From: Burkholderiales bacterium
GTDB taxonomy: Bacteria; Pseudomonadota; Gammaproteobacteria; Burkholderiales; JAEUMW01
DNA length: 20,499 nucleotides
Reading direction: 5' to 3'
Assembly (NCBI GenBank): GCA_016791285.1
Contig: JAEUMX010000442.1
Coordinates: 1 to 20,499, forward strand
Shown here: positions 13,377 to 20,459 of the stretch, piece after piece
Position numbering within the stretch: the first letter of the stretch is position 1
Layout: every line of letters begins with the position of its first letter
Position numbers and translations under genes: made by a program
The notes under the pieces: generated by a model
Database searches by the model: none
What the model was told of the DNA's origin: nothing
What the model saw: only the letters and a program-made list of their open reading frames with translations

Positions 13377-15305
13377 ATGCTGCAGTTCTCCCTGGCGCGT
13401 GCACGGACAAACATCCGTCTCGGACAGGAGCTCGGGCGCGGCGGCGAGGGGGCCGTGTTTGCGATCGAAGGACAGAGCGATAGGGTCGCAAAGGTCTACT
13501 CCGCACCCCCAGGCCAGCGGAAGGTCCAGAAGCTAATTGCTATGGCCGAGGCCGCCAGCTTACCTCTACTCAAGATCTCAGCTTGGCCCATAGACCTGCT
13601 GATCGACAACAAAGGGGCAGTCCGTGGATTAGTCATGCCGCGTGTCGTTGCTCGTCGCGACATCCATGAGCTGTATAGCCCGAAGAGCCGATCCGAGGCA
13701 TTTCCGGAAGCGGATTTCCGATTCTTGATTCACGTGGCAGCAAACATTGCGAGGGCCTTCGCCGTCGTTCACGAGCAAGGACACATCGTTGGCGACGTTA
13801 ACCATGGCAACCTGTTAGTAGGGCCTGATGGGACCGTCATGCTGATCGACTGCGATTCGTTTCAGATTGGTACGGGGGCACACGTATTCACGTCTGACGT
13901 AGGAGTACCGTTGTTTACCGCCCCTGAGCTTCATGGACGCAACCTTCGTGGGGTGGTCCGGACTGCCAACCATGATCGCTTTGGACTCGCAGTTCTTCTA
14001 TTCCACTTGCTCTACATGGGTCGGCATCCTTTTGCCGGGCGGTACTCTGGTCCTGGTGACATGCCCATCGAGCGGGCCATCGCGGAGTACCGCTTTGCCT
14101 ACGGACCGGACCGGGCGGCGAACGGCATGGAACGGCCTCCCGGAACGATTGCTCTTGAGACAATGGGGAGAGATATAGCTCAGCTCTTCGTGCTCGCATT
14201 TGGCCGTACGGGGCCCGGGGGAACCAGGCCAGACGCAAGAGCTTGGGTGGCCGCTCTTGAGAAGCTGAAATCCAATCTCCGCGTTTGCTCAAGAGCGAAC
14301 TGGCATCAGTACCCGGGTGAGCTACCCGCATGCCCCTGGTGCACTGCTGAGACTCAGACTGGAGCCCGGTTGTTCGGCCAGCGGATCGCCGCCGGTGGCC
14401 CTACCGGAGTCGTCGATCTGGCAACGCTCTGGAATGCAATCGCAGCCATCCCCGATCCAGGTTCCGATCCACCTCTGCCATCTGAACGCGCCTGGCATCC
14501 GCCCGCCGGCGTCCAACTCCCAAGCTCGATACTTAACGTATTCCGGAAGTGGGTCAGTGTAGGACTGGTGTGCGCTGGGCTGGCCGCTTGTGGTGCACTG
14601 AGCAAGAGCGGCGGGCTGATCTGGGCCTTTGTCTCCTACGCCTTTGCATACGCCGTCTGGCCGCGAGTCTCTGCAGAGCGGGCAGCAGAGGCACAGCGGG
14701 CGTGCGCCGCAACGAAAGCCGATTGGGACACCCATCTAGCTCGCTGGAAGCGCGAAGCTTCGCGCGATGCCTTCACAGAGAAATTGAAAGCACTCGGAGC
14801 GGCCCGTGCCGAACTGGCGGACCTGCCGAATCAGCGCCGCAGGCGTCTGGCCAAACTGGAAGCGGAGCGCGAACTGCGCCAGCGCGAGCGATACCTGGAC
14901 AGGTTTCGTATAGATCGGACCAGGATCCGTGGCATCGGACCAGGCCGCACCGTTATGCTGGCTTCCTACGGCATTGAGACGGCGCTGGATGTTGATCGCA
15001 GTAAGATCTTGCAGATTCCTGGCTTCGGCGAGACTCTGACCTCTGAGCTTGTTGGGTGGAGACGGCAGCACGAACGCAATTTCCGATTCAATCCGTCTGA
15101 GCCGGTAGATCGACATGATGTCGAGGCTATCGACCGCAACCTAGAGGCACGACGACAAAAGCTACTCGCCGATCTTCGGCAGGGACCCGATATCCTGCGC
15201 CGGCTCAGCCAGGAAATTGTTGCGGCCAGAGGGCGCTTGCTGCCAACGCTTGAACAGAGTTGGACCGCCCTGAAGATCGCAGAAGCCCGACGTAGCGCTT
15301 TGTGA
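13377..15305 (+). CDS. YegI-like protein kinase with zinc-knuckle, membrane, coiled-coil and HhH segments
   Basis: 642 residues, close to E. coli YegI as I recall it (about 650). Kinase domain at about 12-300: glycine loop G20-RGGEG, Lys39 ('VAKVY'), catalytic loop 'GDVNHGN' (D140, N144) and a DCD variant of DFG at 158-160. C304, H310, C319 and C322 form a possible zinc knuckle. Two short hydrophobic stretches lie near 390-427, a basic coiled coil at about 430-510, and two helix-hairpin-helix motifs at about 517-525 ('IRGIGPGRT') and 544-552 ('ILQIPGFGE'). The HhH tail suggests contact with DNA or nucleic acid. Together with the vWA and PP2C genes it makes a TerY-P triad. The ATG at 13377 has only a weak upstream GGGA. 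It ends 40 bases before attC1. Confidence 0.85.
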   Translation: MLQFSLARARTNIRLGQELGRGGEGAVFAIEGQSDRVAKVYSAPPGQRKVQKLIAMAEAASLPLLKISAWPIDLLIDNKGAVRGLVMPRVVARRDIHELYSPKSRSEAFPEADFRFLIHVAANIARAFAVVHEQGHIVGDVNHGNLLVGPDGTVMLIDCDSFQIGTGAHVFTSDVGVPLFTAPELHGRNLRGVVRTANHDRFGLAVLLFHLLYMGRHPFAGRYSGPGDMPIERAIAEYRFAYGPDRAANGMERPPGTIALETMGRDIAQLFVLAFGRTGPGGTRPDARAWVAALEKLKSNLRVCSRANWHQYPGELPACPWCTAETQTGARLFGQRIAAGGPTGVVDLATLWNAIAAIPDPGSDPPLPSERAWHPPAGVQLPSSILNVFRKWVSVGLVCAGLAACGALSKSGGLIWAFVSYAFAYAVWPRVSAERAAEAQRACAATKADWDTHLARWKREASRDAFTEKLKALGAARAELADLPNQRRRRLAKLEAERELRQRERYLDRFRIDRTRIRGIGPGRTVMLASYGIETALDVDRSKILQIPGFGETLTSELVGWRRQHERNFRFNPSEPVDRHDVEAIDRNLEARRQKLLADLRQGPDILRRLSQEIVAARGRLLPTLEQSWTALKIAEARRSAL

Positions 15306-15344
15306 TATCTCTAGTCAGAGTGAATACTATGTGGGCAGGTTGCG

Positions 15345-15423
15345 GTCTAACTTCGGGTTCCAGGGGACGCAGGCCAGCGGCGCTGCGCTTGCTGGCCTGC
15401 GCCCCTGAACCCGGGCGTTAGGC
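15345..15423 (+). repeat. attC1, end of cassette 1
   Basis: R'' GTCTAAC at 15345-15351 and R' GTTAGGC at 15417-15423 enclose a long inverted repeat: CAGGGG(a)CGCAGGCCAGC pairs with GCTGGCCTGCGCCCCTG, leaving one extrahelical A, the classic recognition feature. Total 79 bases. R'' matches the array's first core (11408) by complementarity. Confidence 0.92.
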
Positions 15424-15428
15424 GTGCA

Positions 15429-15875
15429 ATGGACGTGCAGACCGCAACCGCCGTGACCACCGCCGCCGTCGCCGTGCTCGTCGCCGTCATCACATGGCGC
15501 CAGTGGGTTACCAATCGAGCTCGTCTCAAGCACGAGCTATTCGACAGACGGTACGCCATCTTCGAGAAGATCACCGGTTTTCTCGCGGGCGTGCTCCAAT
15601 CCGGTCGCGTTGCGTCTGGCCACGAAGAGCAGTTCTTGCGAGACACGAAGCAGGCGTTTTTCGTCTTTGATTGTGATCCCTCAATCAAGACTCTGGTCAG
15701 CGACATATACGAACACGCTGTTCATCTCCACGCCCTCGACGCCGAGCTCGCCGGCTTGAGTGGCCTCGCGCGGAGCGAAAACATCCAGGAGCAGAGAGAG
15801 ATTAAGGACTGGTACCAGACCCAACTTGGCACCATCGAGAGTCAGTTTGAGAGGTACCTTCGCCTTGGGCACTAG
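15429..15875 (+). CDS. Cassette 2: membrane-anchored helical protein, unknown
   Basis: 148 residues. An N-terminal transmembrane helix (about 5-22) is followed by 'WRQWVTNRARLKHELFDRRYAIFEKI', a basic, helix-forming juxtamembrane region, and then a mostly helical cytoplasmic domain rich in charged residues. Proteins of this layout recur in integron cassettes, but I know no function. The ATG at 15429 is only 11 bases into the cassette, with no clear SD, so translation may be leaderless-like or depend on read-through. The stop is four bases before attC2. Confidence 0.75.
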   Translation: MDVQTATAVTTAAVAVLVAVITWRQWVTNRARLKHELFDRRYAIFEKITGFLAGVLQSGRVASGHEEQFLRDTKQAFFVFDCDPSIKTLVSDIYEHAVHLHALDAELAGLSGLARSENIQEQREIKDWYQTQLGTIESQFERYLRLGH

Positions 15876-15878
15876 CAC

Positions 15879-15980
15879 GCCTAACACCGCGTTCGAGCGG
15901 ACGGCCGCAAGCGCGCTTCGCGTGCTTGCGGTGCCCTCCTCGCTACGCTCGTCGGCCGCCGCTCAACGCGATCGTTATCT
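15879..15980 (+). repeat. attC2, end of cassette 2
   Basis: R'' GCCTAAC at 15879-15885 is the exact complement of the cassette's starting core GTTAGGC at 15417. R' is GTTATCT at 15974-15980, which departs from GTTRRRY but matches cassette 3's own R''. The 102-base site folds through GGCCGCAAGC / GCTTGCGG and further arms. Confidence 0.9.
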
Positions 15981-15992
15981 GTCTTAAGAATC

Positions 15993-16664
15993 ATGCCACC
16001 ATTTGACCCGGAAAAATTTCTAAGCGAACCGATCTATGCGCTCGACTTCGGGTTCATGATCGGAGATGTGGAAGATTTCTTGGAATTCACGGAGTCAAAC
16101 GTTGAATGGCAATTCAAACGCGAGATGCTCTCCATTCAACGGCAAGCGGAAACGGAGCAGTTCGAGCCCGGATACAGGGAGCATCTTGAAGCGAATGCAG
16201 AGCACAGATTCAAAGTTAGCCTTCCGCTGCGCGTGCGATATGCAGCACTCGTGGCTCTGATTACTTCAGTTGAGTGGTCGCTGGTAACGCTTATCGACAG
16301 GCTGAAAGATCCGCTTTCTAAGAAACCAGAGAAGACGAATGGTACTGTTCATGCCCTGCGTGAACTAGAGAGCCGCCTAGCTATGGGGGCGAACCAACTC
16401 ATCTCGGAGTTCGAGGCGCTCGTTCGAGTAAGGGATTGCATCGTGCATAGTGCCGGACTTGAACGCCACTACAAATTCAAAGCGCAACTGCCTGAGTTCC
16501 TCAGCCGCATACGCGGCATCTACCTCGGTAGTTGGAATTTTCTGGGCAAGCATATCTGTATCGATCGAGGTGCGCTGAATCAGTACATTTCTGGCCTGGC
16601 TCATCATGTAACGGCGCTTCATGAGGCATGCCACAAGAAGGGGCTTCTGAATGAAGACAGATAA
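15993..16664 (+). CDS. Cassette 3: HEPN-like protein
   Basis: 223 residues, mostly helical, no signal or membrane segment. R147-DCIV-H152 in 'LVRVRDCIVHSAGLE' is the R-x4-H signature of HEPN domains, and the preceding amphipathic helix 'ALVALITSVEWSLVTLIDRL' fits the fold. HEPN proteins are often metal-independent RNases in toxin or defence systems, though some are only binding modules. No antitoxin partner is in the cassette. The stop TAA (16662-16664) is built into the R'' core of attC3. Start ATG 15993; upstream SD is weak. Confidence 0.6.
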   Translation: MPPFDPEKFLSEPIYALDFGFMIGDVEDFLEFTESNVEWQFKREMLSIQRQAETEQFEPGYREHLEANAEHRFKVSLPLRVRYAALVALITSVEWSLVTLIDRLKDPLSKKPEKTNGTVHALRELESRLAMGANQLISEFEALVRVRDCIVHSAGLERHYKFKAQLPEFLSRIRGIYLGSWNFLGKHICIDRGALNQYISGLAHHVTALHEACHKKGLLNEDR

Positions 16665-16748
16665 CAAGCGCGTCAAGTTCGTGCCCTTCGGGCACCCGAC
16701 GTGCAAAAGCGAGGCGCTTTTGCCCGCGGCTTACGCGCGGCGTTGGGC
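16659..16748 (+). repeat. attC3, end of cassette 3
   Basis: R'' AGATAAC at 16659-16665 complements the cassette's start GTTATCT at 15974; R' is GTTGGGC at 16742-16748. The 90-base interior has clear stems GTGCCC/GGGCAC and GCAAAAGCG/CGCTTTTGC. Confidence 0.9.
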
Positions 16749-16785
16749 GTCTCAGTCATTGCCGGTGTATTCGGAGAACTAACTG

Positions 16786-17952
16786 ATGGTCAACATCGCA
16801 CTTGCCTTCGCCTTTGCAATTTCATCTCTCCTATCTCCGGGGAGGCGGATTCTCCAATTAGCAGTTGATGGGCCCGTCTTCCAAAGCCTTCCTCCTTATC
16901 AAGGCCATCTGCTGTTGGGCTTCGCCAATTACTGGGTGCCTGCTGTTCTTGCGTACCTGATTTTACGTTTCATTCGCGCCGAATCATGGCTTCGACCGCG
17001 ACCTGCAATTCACGTTCTGCTCGGCTTGGCGAATGGTCTACTCATTCTCTACGTTGCTTCACGCACATTCGCTTCGACGGTACAGGGGGGAGGTGCAAGC
17101 TTCGTTGTCATGTCGTTTGCCCCCTTCGTAATTTTCCCTGCTTGGACAATGTTGGGCACCGGGATCGTATGGTTAGCAGTCCGCTCCGTTCGCGGTCGCA
17201 AGGAGCAACCACGAAACGTCTCTCGGCCTTTTGGTATCGGTGCAGCTTTCGGGATAGTCGCCGCATTAGGCATACCGGCGGCTGCGGTCGCGTGGACGTT
17301 GTTTCTCTCAGAGAGAGCCCCCTTTCGACTCGCCAAGGAAGCGGAAGCTCTGTTTCGTGAGCGATGCGTGGCGGCTGGCGAAAAGGTAGTCGAAACTCCA
17401 GAAAACATCCAAAGCGTCTATCTCGATCGAGACGGAGGCCAGTACTTCGAAAACATTGTGAATGGCGTTTACGGTGGTTATGGAGGAAGCATATTGGGTG
17501 AGCCTCTCGTAAACAGTGGCTTCCTGCTGTACTTCGAAAAGCAAAATGATCGGCAGCGCGTTGACGGAAGCACCGCCAAATACCGGAAGCATGAACTCAA
17601 GGATTGGAAGGGTGAACCCGAGGACGAACTAACAAGCGAATTTGGTGTGTTTCAGAAGTCATTGGTGAGCGATGATGATGAGAAGAGACTTGGAGTTCAC
17701 GGAACAGAGGTGACGATCAAGAATTTGAGAAACGAACACGTCGTGGCATCGCTTGTGTTCTACACAAGCAGCCGACATCGCACCATTTGCGGTCACACTG
17801 GTGACGGTCATTTCGGCGTCAGCGATTTCGTTCGTAAGTCATTGAACCTCACGAGACAGTTTCCGAGTGCGTTCCCTCCAAATGCTGTGGCCCAGACGCC
17901 CAACCCGGCGGTGCAGGGGACGCTGCGCGATAAAGCCGCGCAGCGCCCCTGA
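16786..17952 (+). CDS. Cassette 4: five-helix membrane protein with soluble C-terminal domain
   Basis: 388 residues. About five hydrophobic segments lie in residues 1-175, followed by a soluble part of about 200 residues with 'YFENIVNGVYGGYGG' and 'RHRTICGHTGDGHFG' but no motif I recognise. GGAG at 16773-16776 lies nine bases before the ATG. The frame runs through the R'' site and ends inside attC4, so the last 18 residues ('TPNPAVQGTLRDKAAQRP') are encoded by the recombination site itself and are unlikely to be functionally selected. Confidence 0.75.
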   Translation: MVNIALAFAFAISSLLSPGRRILQLAVDGPVFQSLPPYQGHLLLGFANYWVPAVLAYLILRFIRAESWLRPRPAIHVLLGLANGLLILYVASRTFASTVQGGGASFVVMSFAPFVIFPAWTMLGTGIVWLAVRSVRGRKEQPRNVSRPFGIGAAFGIVAALGIPAAAVAWTLFLSERAPFRLAKEAEALFRERCVAAGEKVVETPENIQSVYLDRDGGQYFENIVNGVYGGYGGSILGEPLVNSGFLLYFEKQNDRQRVDGSTAKYRKHELKDWKGEPEDELTSEFGVFQKSLVSDDDEKRLGVHGTEVTIKNLRNEHVVASLVFYTSSRHRTICGHTGDGHFGVSDFVRKSLNLTRQFPSAFPPNAVAQTPNPAVQGTLRDKAAQRP

Positions 17953-17967
17953 CCTTGAACGTTAGGC
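17898..17967 (+). repeat. attC4, end of cassette 4
   Basis: R'' GCCCAAC at 17898-17904 complements the cassette's start GTTGGGC at 16742; R' is GTTAGGC at 17961-17967. CAGGGG(a)CGCTGCGCG pairs with CGCGCAGCGCCCCTG with one extrahelical A. The arm bases next to the bulge are shared with attC1. 70 bases. Confidence 0.92.
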
Positions 17968-17976
17968 CGCACAGCA

Positions 17977-18519
17977 ATGTCACCCGTGTTCATCGACCCG
18001 AATCGTCCATGGATCGGCTGCCGCTACGCGCAGCGGCGCATCTTCGTAGTGGGCGAGAGTTACACGGGCACATACGAGGGTGACATGGAGTACGACGATA
18101 CATACATGGCTGCATTGCTTGCGGGCAAGCCTGTGCTCGGTCCAGAGCTATTCATCACAATGGCCGAGAAGCTCAACACATCGCTCTCTGACCTCTGGCA
18201 CCAAGTTGCCTTCACAAACATGGCCCTCGGTAGTATCGGAGCCACCAATGCAACTAAGGTCACGCCTGCTCAACTCAAAGCCGGTCAACCGCGCCTCGAG
18301 TCCCTGTTTCGACTACACGAACCAAAGGGTGTTCTCATTCTCGGCGCGAAAACGGGCCAAGCTGTCGCGCCAGTATGCAAACGCCTTGGCATTGCTCATC
18401 GCACCGTCTATCACCCGTCTGGCGTCAACAACATGAACCCGCGTACCGCCTGTACCCGAGAGATGCTCCAAGCCGCATGGCGCGACTTGACGGCTATCAA
18501 TGAGCCCGGTGCGGCCTAA
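17977..18519 (+). CDS. Cassette 5: uracil-DNA glycosylase superfamily-like protein
   Basis: 180 residues. The strand-loop 'IFVVGESYTGTY' (about 22-33), 'LWHQVAFTNM' (73-82), 'VLILGAKTGQAV' (119-130) and 'VYHPSG' (144-149) follow the order of UDG-fold proteins: a phosphate-binding GE/GQ loop, an Asn after helix 3, an 'hhhhG' strand, and an HPS loop with catalytic or binding His. The water-activating Asp of family 1 is not evident, so the substrate may differ or it may lack glycosylase activity. ATG 17977 is 16 bases into the cassette. The stop TAA is part of R'' of attC5. Confidence 0.55.
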   Translation: MSPVFIDPNRPWIGCRYAQRRIFVVGESYTGTYEGDMEYDDTYMAALLAGKPVLGPELFITMAEKLNTSLSDLWHQVAFTNMALGSIGATNATKVTPAQLKAGQPRLESLFRLHEPKGVLILGAKTGQAVAPVCKRLGIAHRTVYHPSGVNNMNPRTACTREMLQAAWRDLTAINEPGAA

Positions 18520-18569
18520 CCCGTCGTTGCACCCGACCTGCTGCAGGCGGGTGAACTCCAACGTTGGGC
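18514..18569 (+). repeat. attC5, end of cassette 5
   Basis: R'' GCCTAAC at 18514-18520 complements the start core GTTAGGC at 17961; R' is GTTGGGC at 18563-18569. Short form of 56 bases. Its left 24 and right 19 bases each differ by only one base from those of attC7. Confidence 0.9.
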
Positions 18570-18589
18570 ATCGCTGGAACGTTCGCTAA

Positions 18590-19528
18590 GTGTTCGACGC
18601 AGCTCGTGATGCACGTGTAAGGGCTGCCGCCTTCGCGTGGCTGTCGGACCAAGTTGCGCTACATGGCGATGTACTTCCTCGGGCGGTCCTGGCTGAGGGA
18701 TTCCAGTTTGAGGGGGTGCGCGTCCCATTGGTCGGACCGCAGGGCATCTTCAAGCCTCAGGTCTTGAGCGAAGTTCCGCTTTCCATTACGACGGCGCCCC
18801 ACGGCCCTTACGACGACTCGTTTCGTTCGGACGGATTGCTCCGCTATCGATATCGTGGAACCGACCCTGACCACGTAGACAACCGGGGCCTGCGGTTCGC
18901 GATGGAGCGGCGCCTTCCGCTGGCGTGCATACACGGGGTTGTGCCCCGGAAGTACCTTGTTACGTGGCCAGTATTCGTAGTGGAGGACGACCCGGGGAAC
19001 CTCGCGTTTACTGTGGCCGTGGACGACGCCCAGCACATGGGGTTGGCAACCGGTACAGGGCTGCCGCCGCCACTTGCACAGGAAGGTGATATGGCCCGCC
19101 GGTCCTACGTTACGGCGGCGGTACGTGTGCGGCTGCACCAAAGAGCGTTTCGGGAACGGGTGCTGGAGGCATATCAAAGACAATGCGCCTTCTGTCGCCT
19201 TCGGCATGAGGAGCTCTTGGACGCAGCACATATCATCCCGGACACTGAGCCGGGTGGCGATCCACACGTCCGGAACGGACTATCGCTGTGCACCCTGCAT
19301 CACGCGGCATTTGATCGGTACTTCATCGGATTGCGACCCGACTGCACCATCGAAGTCCGTGAAGACCTCCGTCGGGAACGTGACGGACCAACACTTGTGC
19401 ACGCGATCCAAGCGCTGCACGGCTCCCGAATCGTCCTGCCGCGGCGCGCGGAGCATCGCCCAGGGAAGGAACTCCTGACGGTTCGATACGAGCGCTTCCG
19501 ACAAGCTGCTGGTGCTGGAGTAGAGTAG
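18590..19528 (+). CDS. Cassette 6: HNH endonuclease, probable modification-dependent (type IV) restriction enzyme
   Basis: 312 residues with a GTG start at 18590. The C-terminal HNH_2-type nuclease has zinc cysteines C199/C202, then 'LLDAAHIIPDTEPGG' (H214), 'VRNGLSLCTLHHAAFD' (N229, C234, H237/H238). The N-terminal part, 'GIFKPQVLSEVPLSITT', 'DGLLRYRYRGTDPDHVDNRGLRFAM' and 'LPLACIHGVVPRKYLVTWPVFV', resembles the SRA-like module that precedes HNH in ScoMcrA-type enzymes, which cut modified DNA. I cannot prove the base-recognition role from sequence alone. A stand-alone cassette gene with no methylase fits a type IV enzyme. Confidence 0.75.
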   Translation: MFDAARDARVRAAAFAWLSDQVALHGDVLPRAVLAEGFQFEGVRVPLVGPQGIFKPQVLSEVPLSITTAPHGPYDDSFRSDGLLRYRYRGTDPDHVDNRGLRFAMERRLPLACIHGVVPRKYLVTWPVFVVEDDPGNLAFTVAVDDAQHMGLATGTGLPPPLAQEGDMARRSYVTAAVRVRLHQRAFRERVLEAYQRQCAFCRLRHEELLDAAHIIPDTEPGGDPHVRNGLSLCTLHHAAFDRYFIGLRPDCTIEVREDLRRERDGPTLVHAIQALHGSRIVLPRRAEHRPGKELLTVRYERFRQAAGAGVE

Positions 19529-19549
19529 CTGACACATGGTGGAAGCGAT

Positions 19550-19645
19550 GCCCAACCCCGCAATCGACCGGAGCGCCCAACGGCGTCGCCGTTGGGTTCC
19601 CGTCGCGCTTCGCGCGCCGGCGCCCGGTCATTGCGAACGTTAGGC
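19550..19645 (+). repeat. attC6, end of cassette 6
   Basis: R'' GCCCAAC at 19550-19556 complements the start core GTTGGGC at 18563; R' is GTTAGGC at 19639-19645. 96 bases with stems CCCAACGGCG/CGCCGTTGGG, GCGCG/CGCGC and an outer GACCGG/CCGGTC-type arm. Confidence 0.9.
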
Positions 19646-19653
19646 ACCGCGTC

Positions 19654-20169
19654 ATGCAACCAGCACTCCGCATCCCTTTCGATGAAGTAGCCGCATATAG
19701 CCGGCGCTATGACTACGACGCAGATCCGAAGCTTGCGCACATCCGCGTGGCCGCGCAGAACCAGGGGTTCCTCGTCCGCGACCAGTTGCACGAAGTGGCG
19801 CTGTGGAAGTCCAGACGGCGTGCTGCTCTCGTCAAGGAGAATGAAGAGAGTTTCGTGAAGGAGGTGACCGAGTTCGCTTTCAAAGCAATGCACGAGCATT
19901 CGCGCATAGGCAGCTTGGTGCTCTTGTCTGGGGTGCACTACCCGACAGCCTCTGTCATCCTGCACTTCTGCGTCGATGAGACCTACCCAATACTGGACTT
20001 TCGCGCCATCTGGAGCCTCGGCCTCAAGCAACCTTCGGTCTACACCCCTGAGTACTGGGTGGAGTACACCTCTTGCTGTCGCTCTATGGCGCAGCAGCAT
20101 GGTTTGTCCGTTCGGCAGTTCGATATGGCGCTCTGGCAGTATTCAAAAGAGCACCAAGGCGATGCCTAA
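19654..20169 (+). CDS. Cassette 7: HhH-GPD-like helical protein, unknown
   Basis: 171 residues, no membrane segment. 'LLSGVHYPTASVILHFCV' followed by 'YPILDFRAIWSLGL' resembles the helix-hairpin-helix and downstream catalytic Asp of HhH-GPD DNA glycosylases, although the usual Lys/Gly-Pro-Asp spacing is not perfect and no Fe-S cysteines follow. It may be a DNA-binding or glycosylase-derived protein. ATG 19654 lies 15 bases into the cassette, and the stop TAA is part of R'' of attC7. Confidence 0.5.
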   Translation: MQPALRIPFDEVAAYSRRYDYDADPKLAHIRVAAQNQGFLVRDQLHEVALWKSRRRAALVKENEESFVKEVTEFAFKAMHEHSRIGSLVLLSGVHYPTASVILHFCVDETYPILDFRAIWSLGLKQPSVYTPEYWVEYTSCCRSMAQQHGLSVRQFDMALWQYSKEHQGDA

Positions 20170-20241
20170 CCCTTCGTTGCACCCGACGCCCTACAGCGGG
20201 CTGCGCCCGCTTCCGGCAGCGGGTGAACTCAAACGTTATGC
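20164..20241 (+). repeat. attC7, end of cassette 7
   Basis: R'' GCCTAAC at 20164-20170 complements the start core GTTAGGC at 19639; R' is GTTATGC at 20235-20241, so cassette 8 should end in an R'' GCATAAC beyond the window. 78 bases. Confidence 0.9.
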
Positions 20242-20261
20242 AACATAGGAGACGCTGAGGC

Positions 20262-20459
20262 GTGCCGCCGAAGGTCCGGGAACTCATCGCAGAACTTGAA
20301 CGAGCCGGTTTCGTCAATCGCGGCGGCAAGGGCAGCCACCGCAACTTTGTGCATCCGAAAGTGGCCAAACCAATCACAATCGCTGGCGCGCCAAGTGACG
20401 ATGCGAAGCACTACCAAGAGCGCGCCGTGAAGCGCGCGATTGAGGAGTCGAAATCATGA
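20262..20459 (+). CDS. hicA: Cassette 8: HicA toxin (mRNA interferase)
   Basis: 65 residues with a GTG start at 20262; AGGAG at 20247-20251 lies upstream. HicA hallmarks are 'KVRELIAELERAGFV', the catalytic-His motif 'GGKGSHRNFVHP', and a C-terminal 'AVKRAIEES' helix. HicA cleaves mRNA and is neutralised by HicB. The stop overlaps the next ATG by four bases (ATGA), the usual hicAB coupling. Confidence 0.9.
   Translation: MPPKVRELIAELERAGFVNRGGKGSHRNFVHPKVAKPITIAGAPSDDAKHYQERAVKRAIEESKS

Noticed and set aside
19300..20100. 266-codon minus-strand frame spanning attC6
   Set aside because: It crosses a recombination site and two cassette genes in antisense, and no cassette in the array is reversed.
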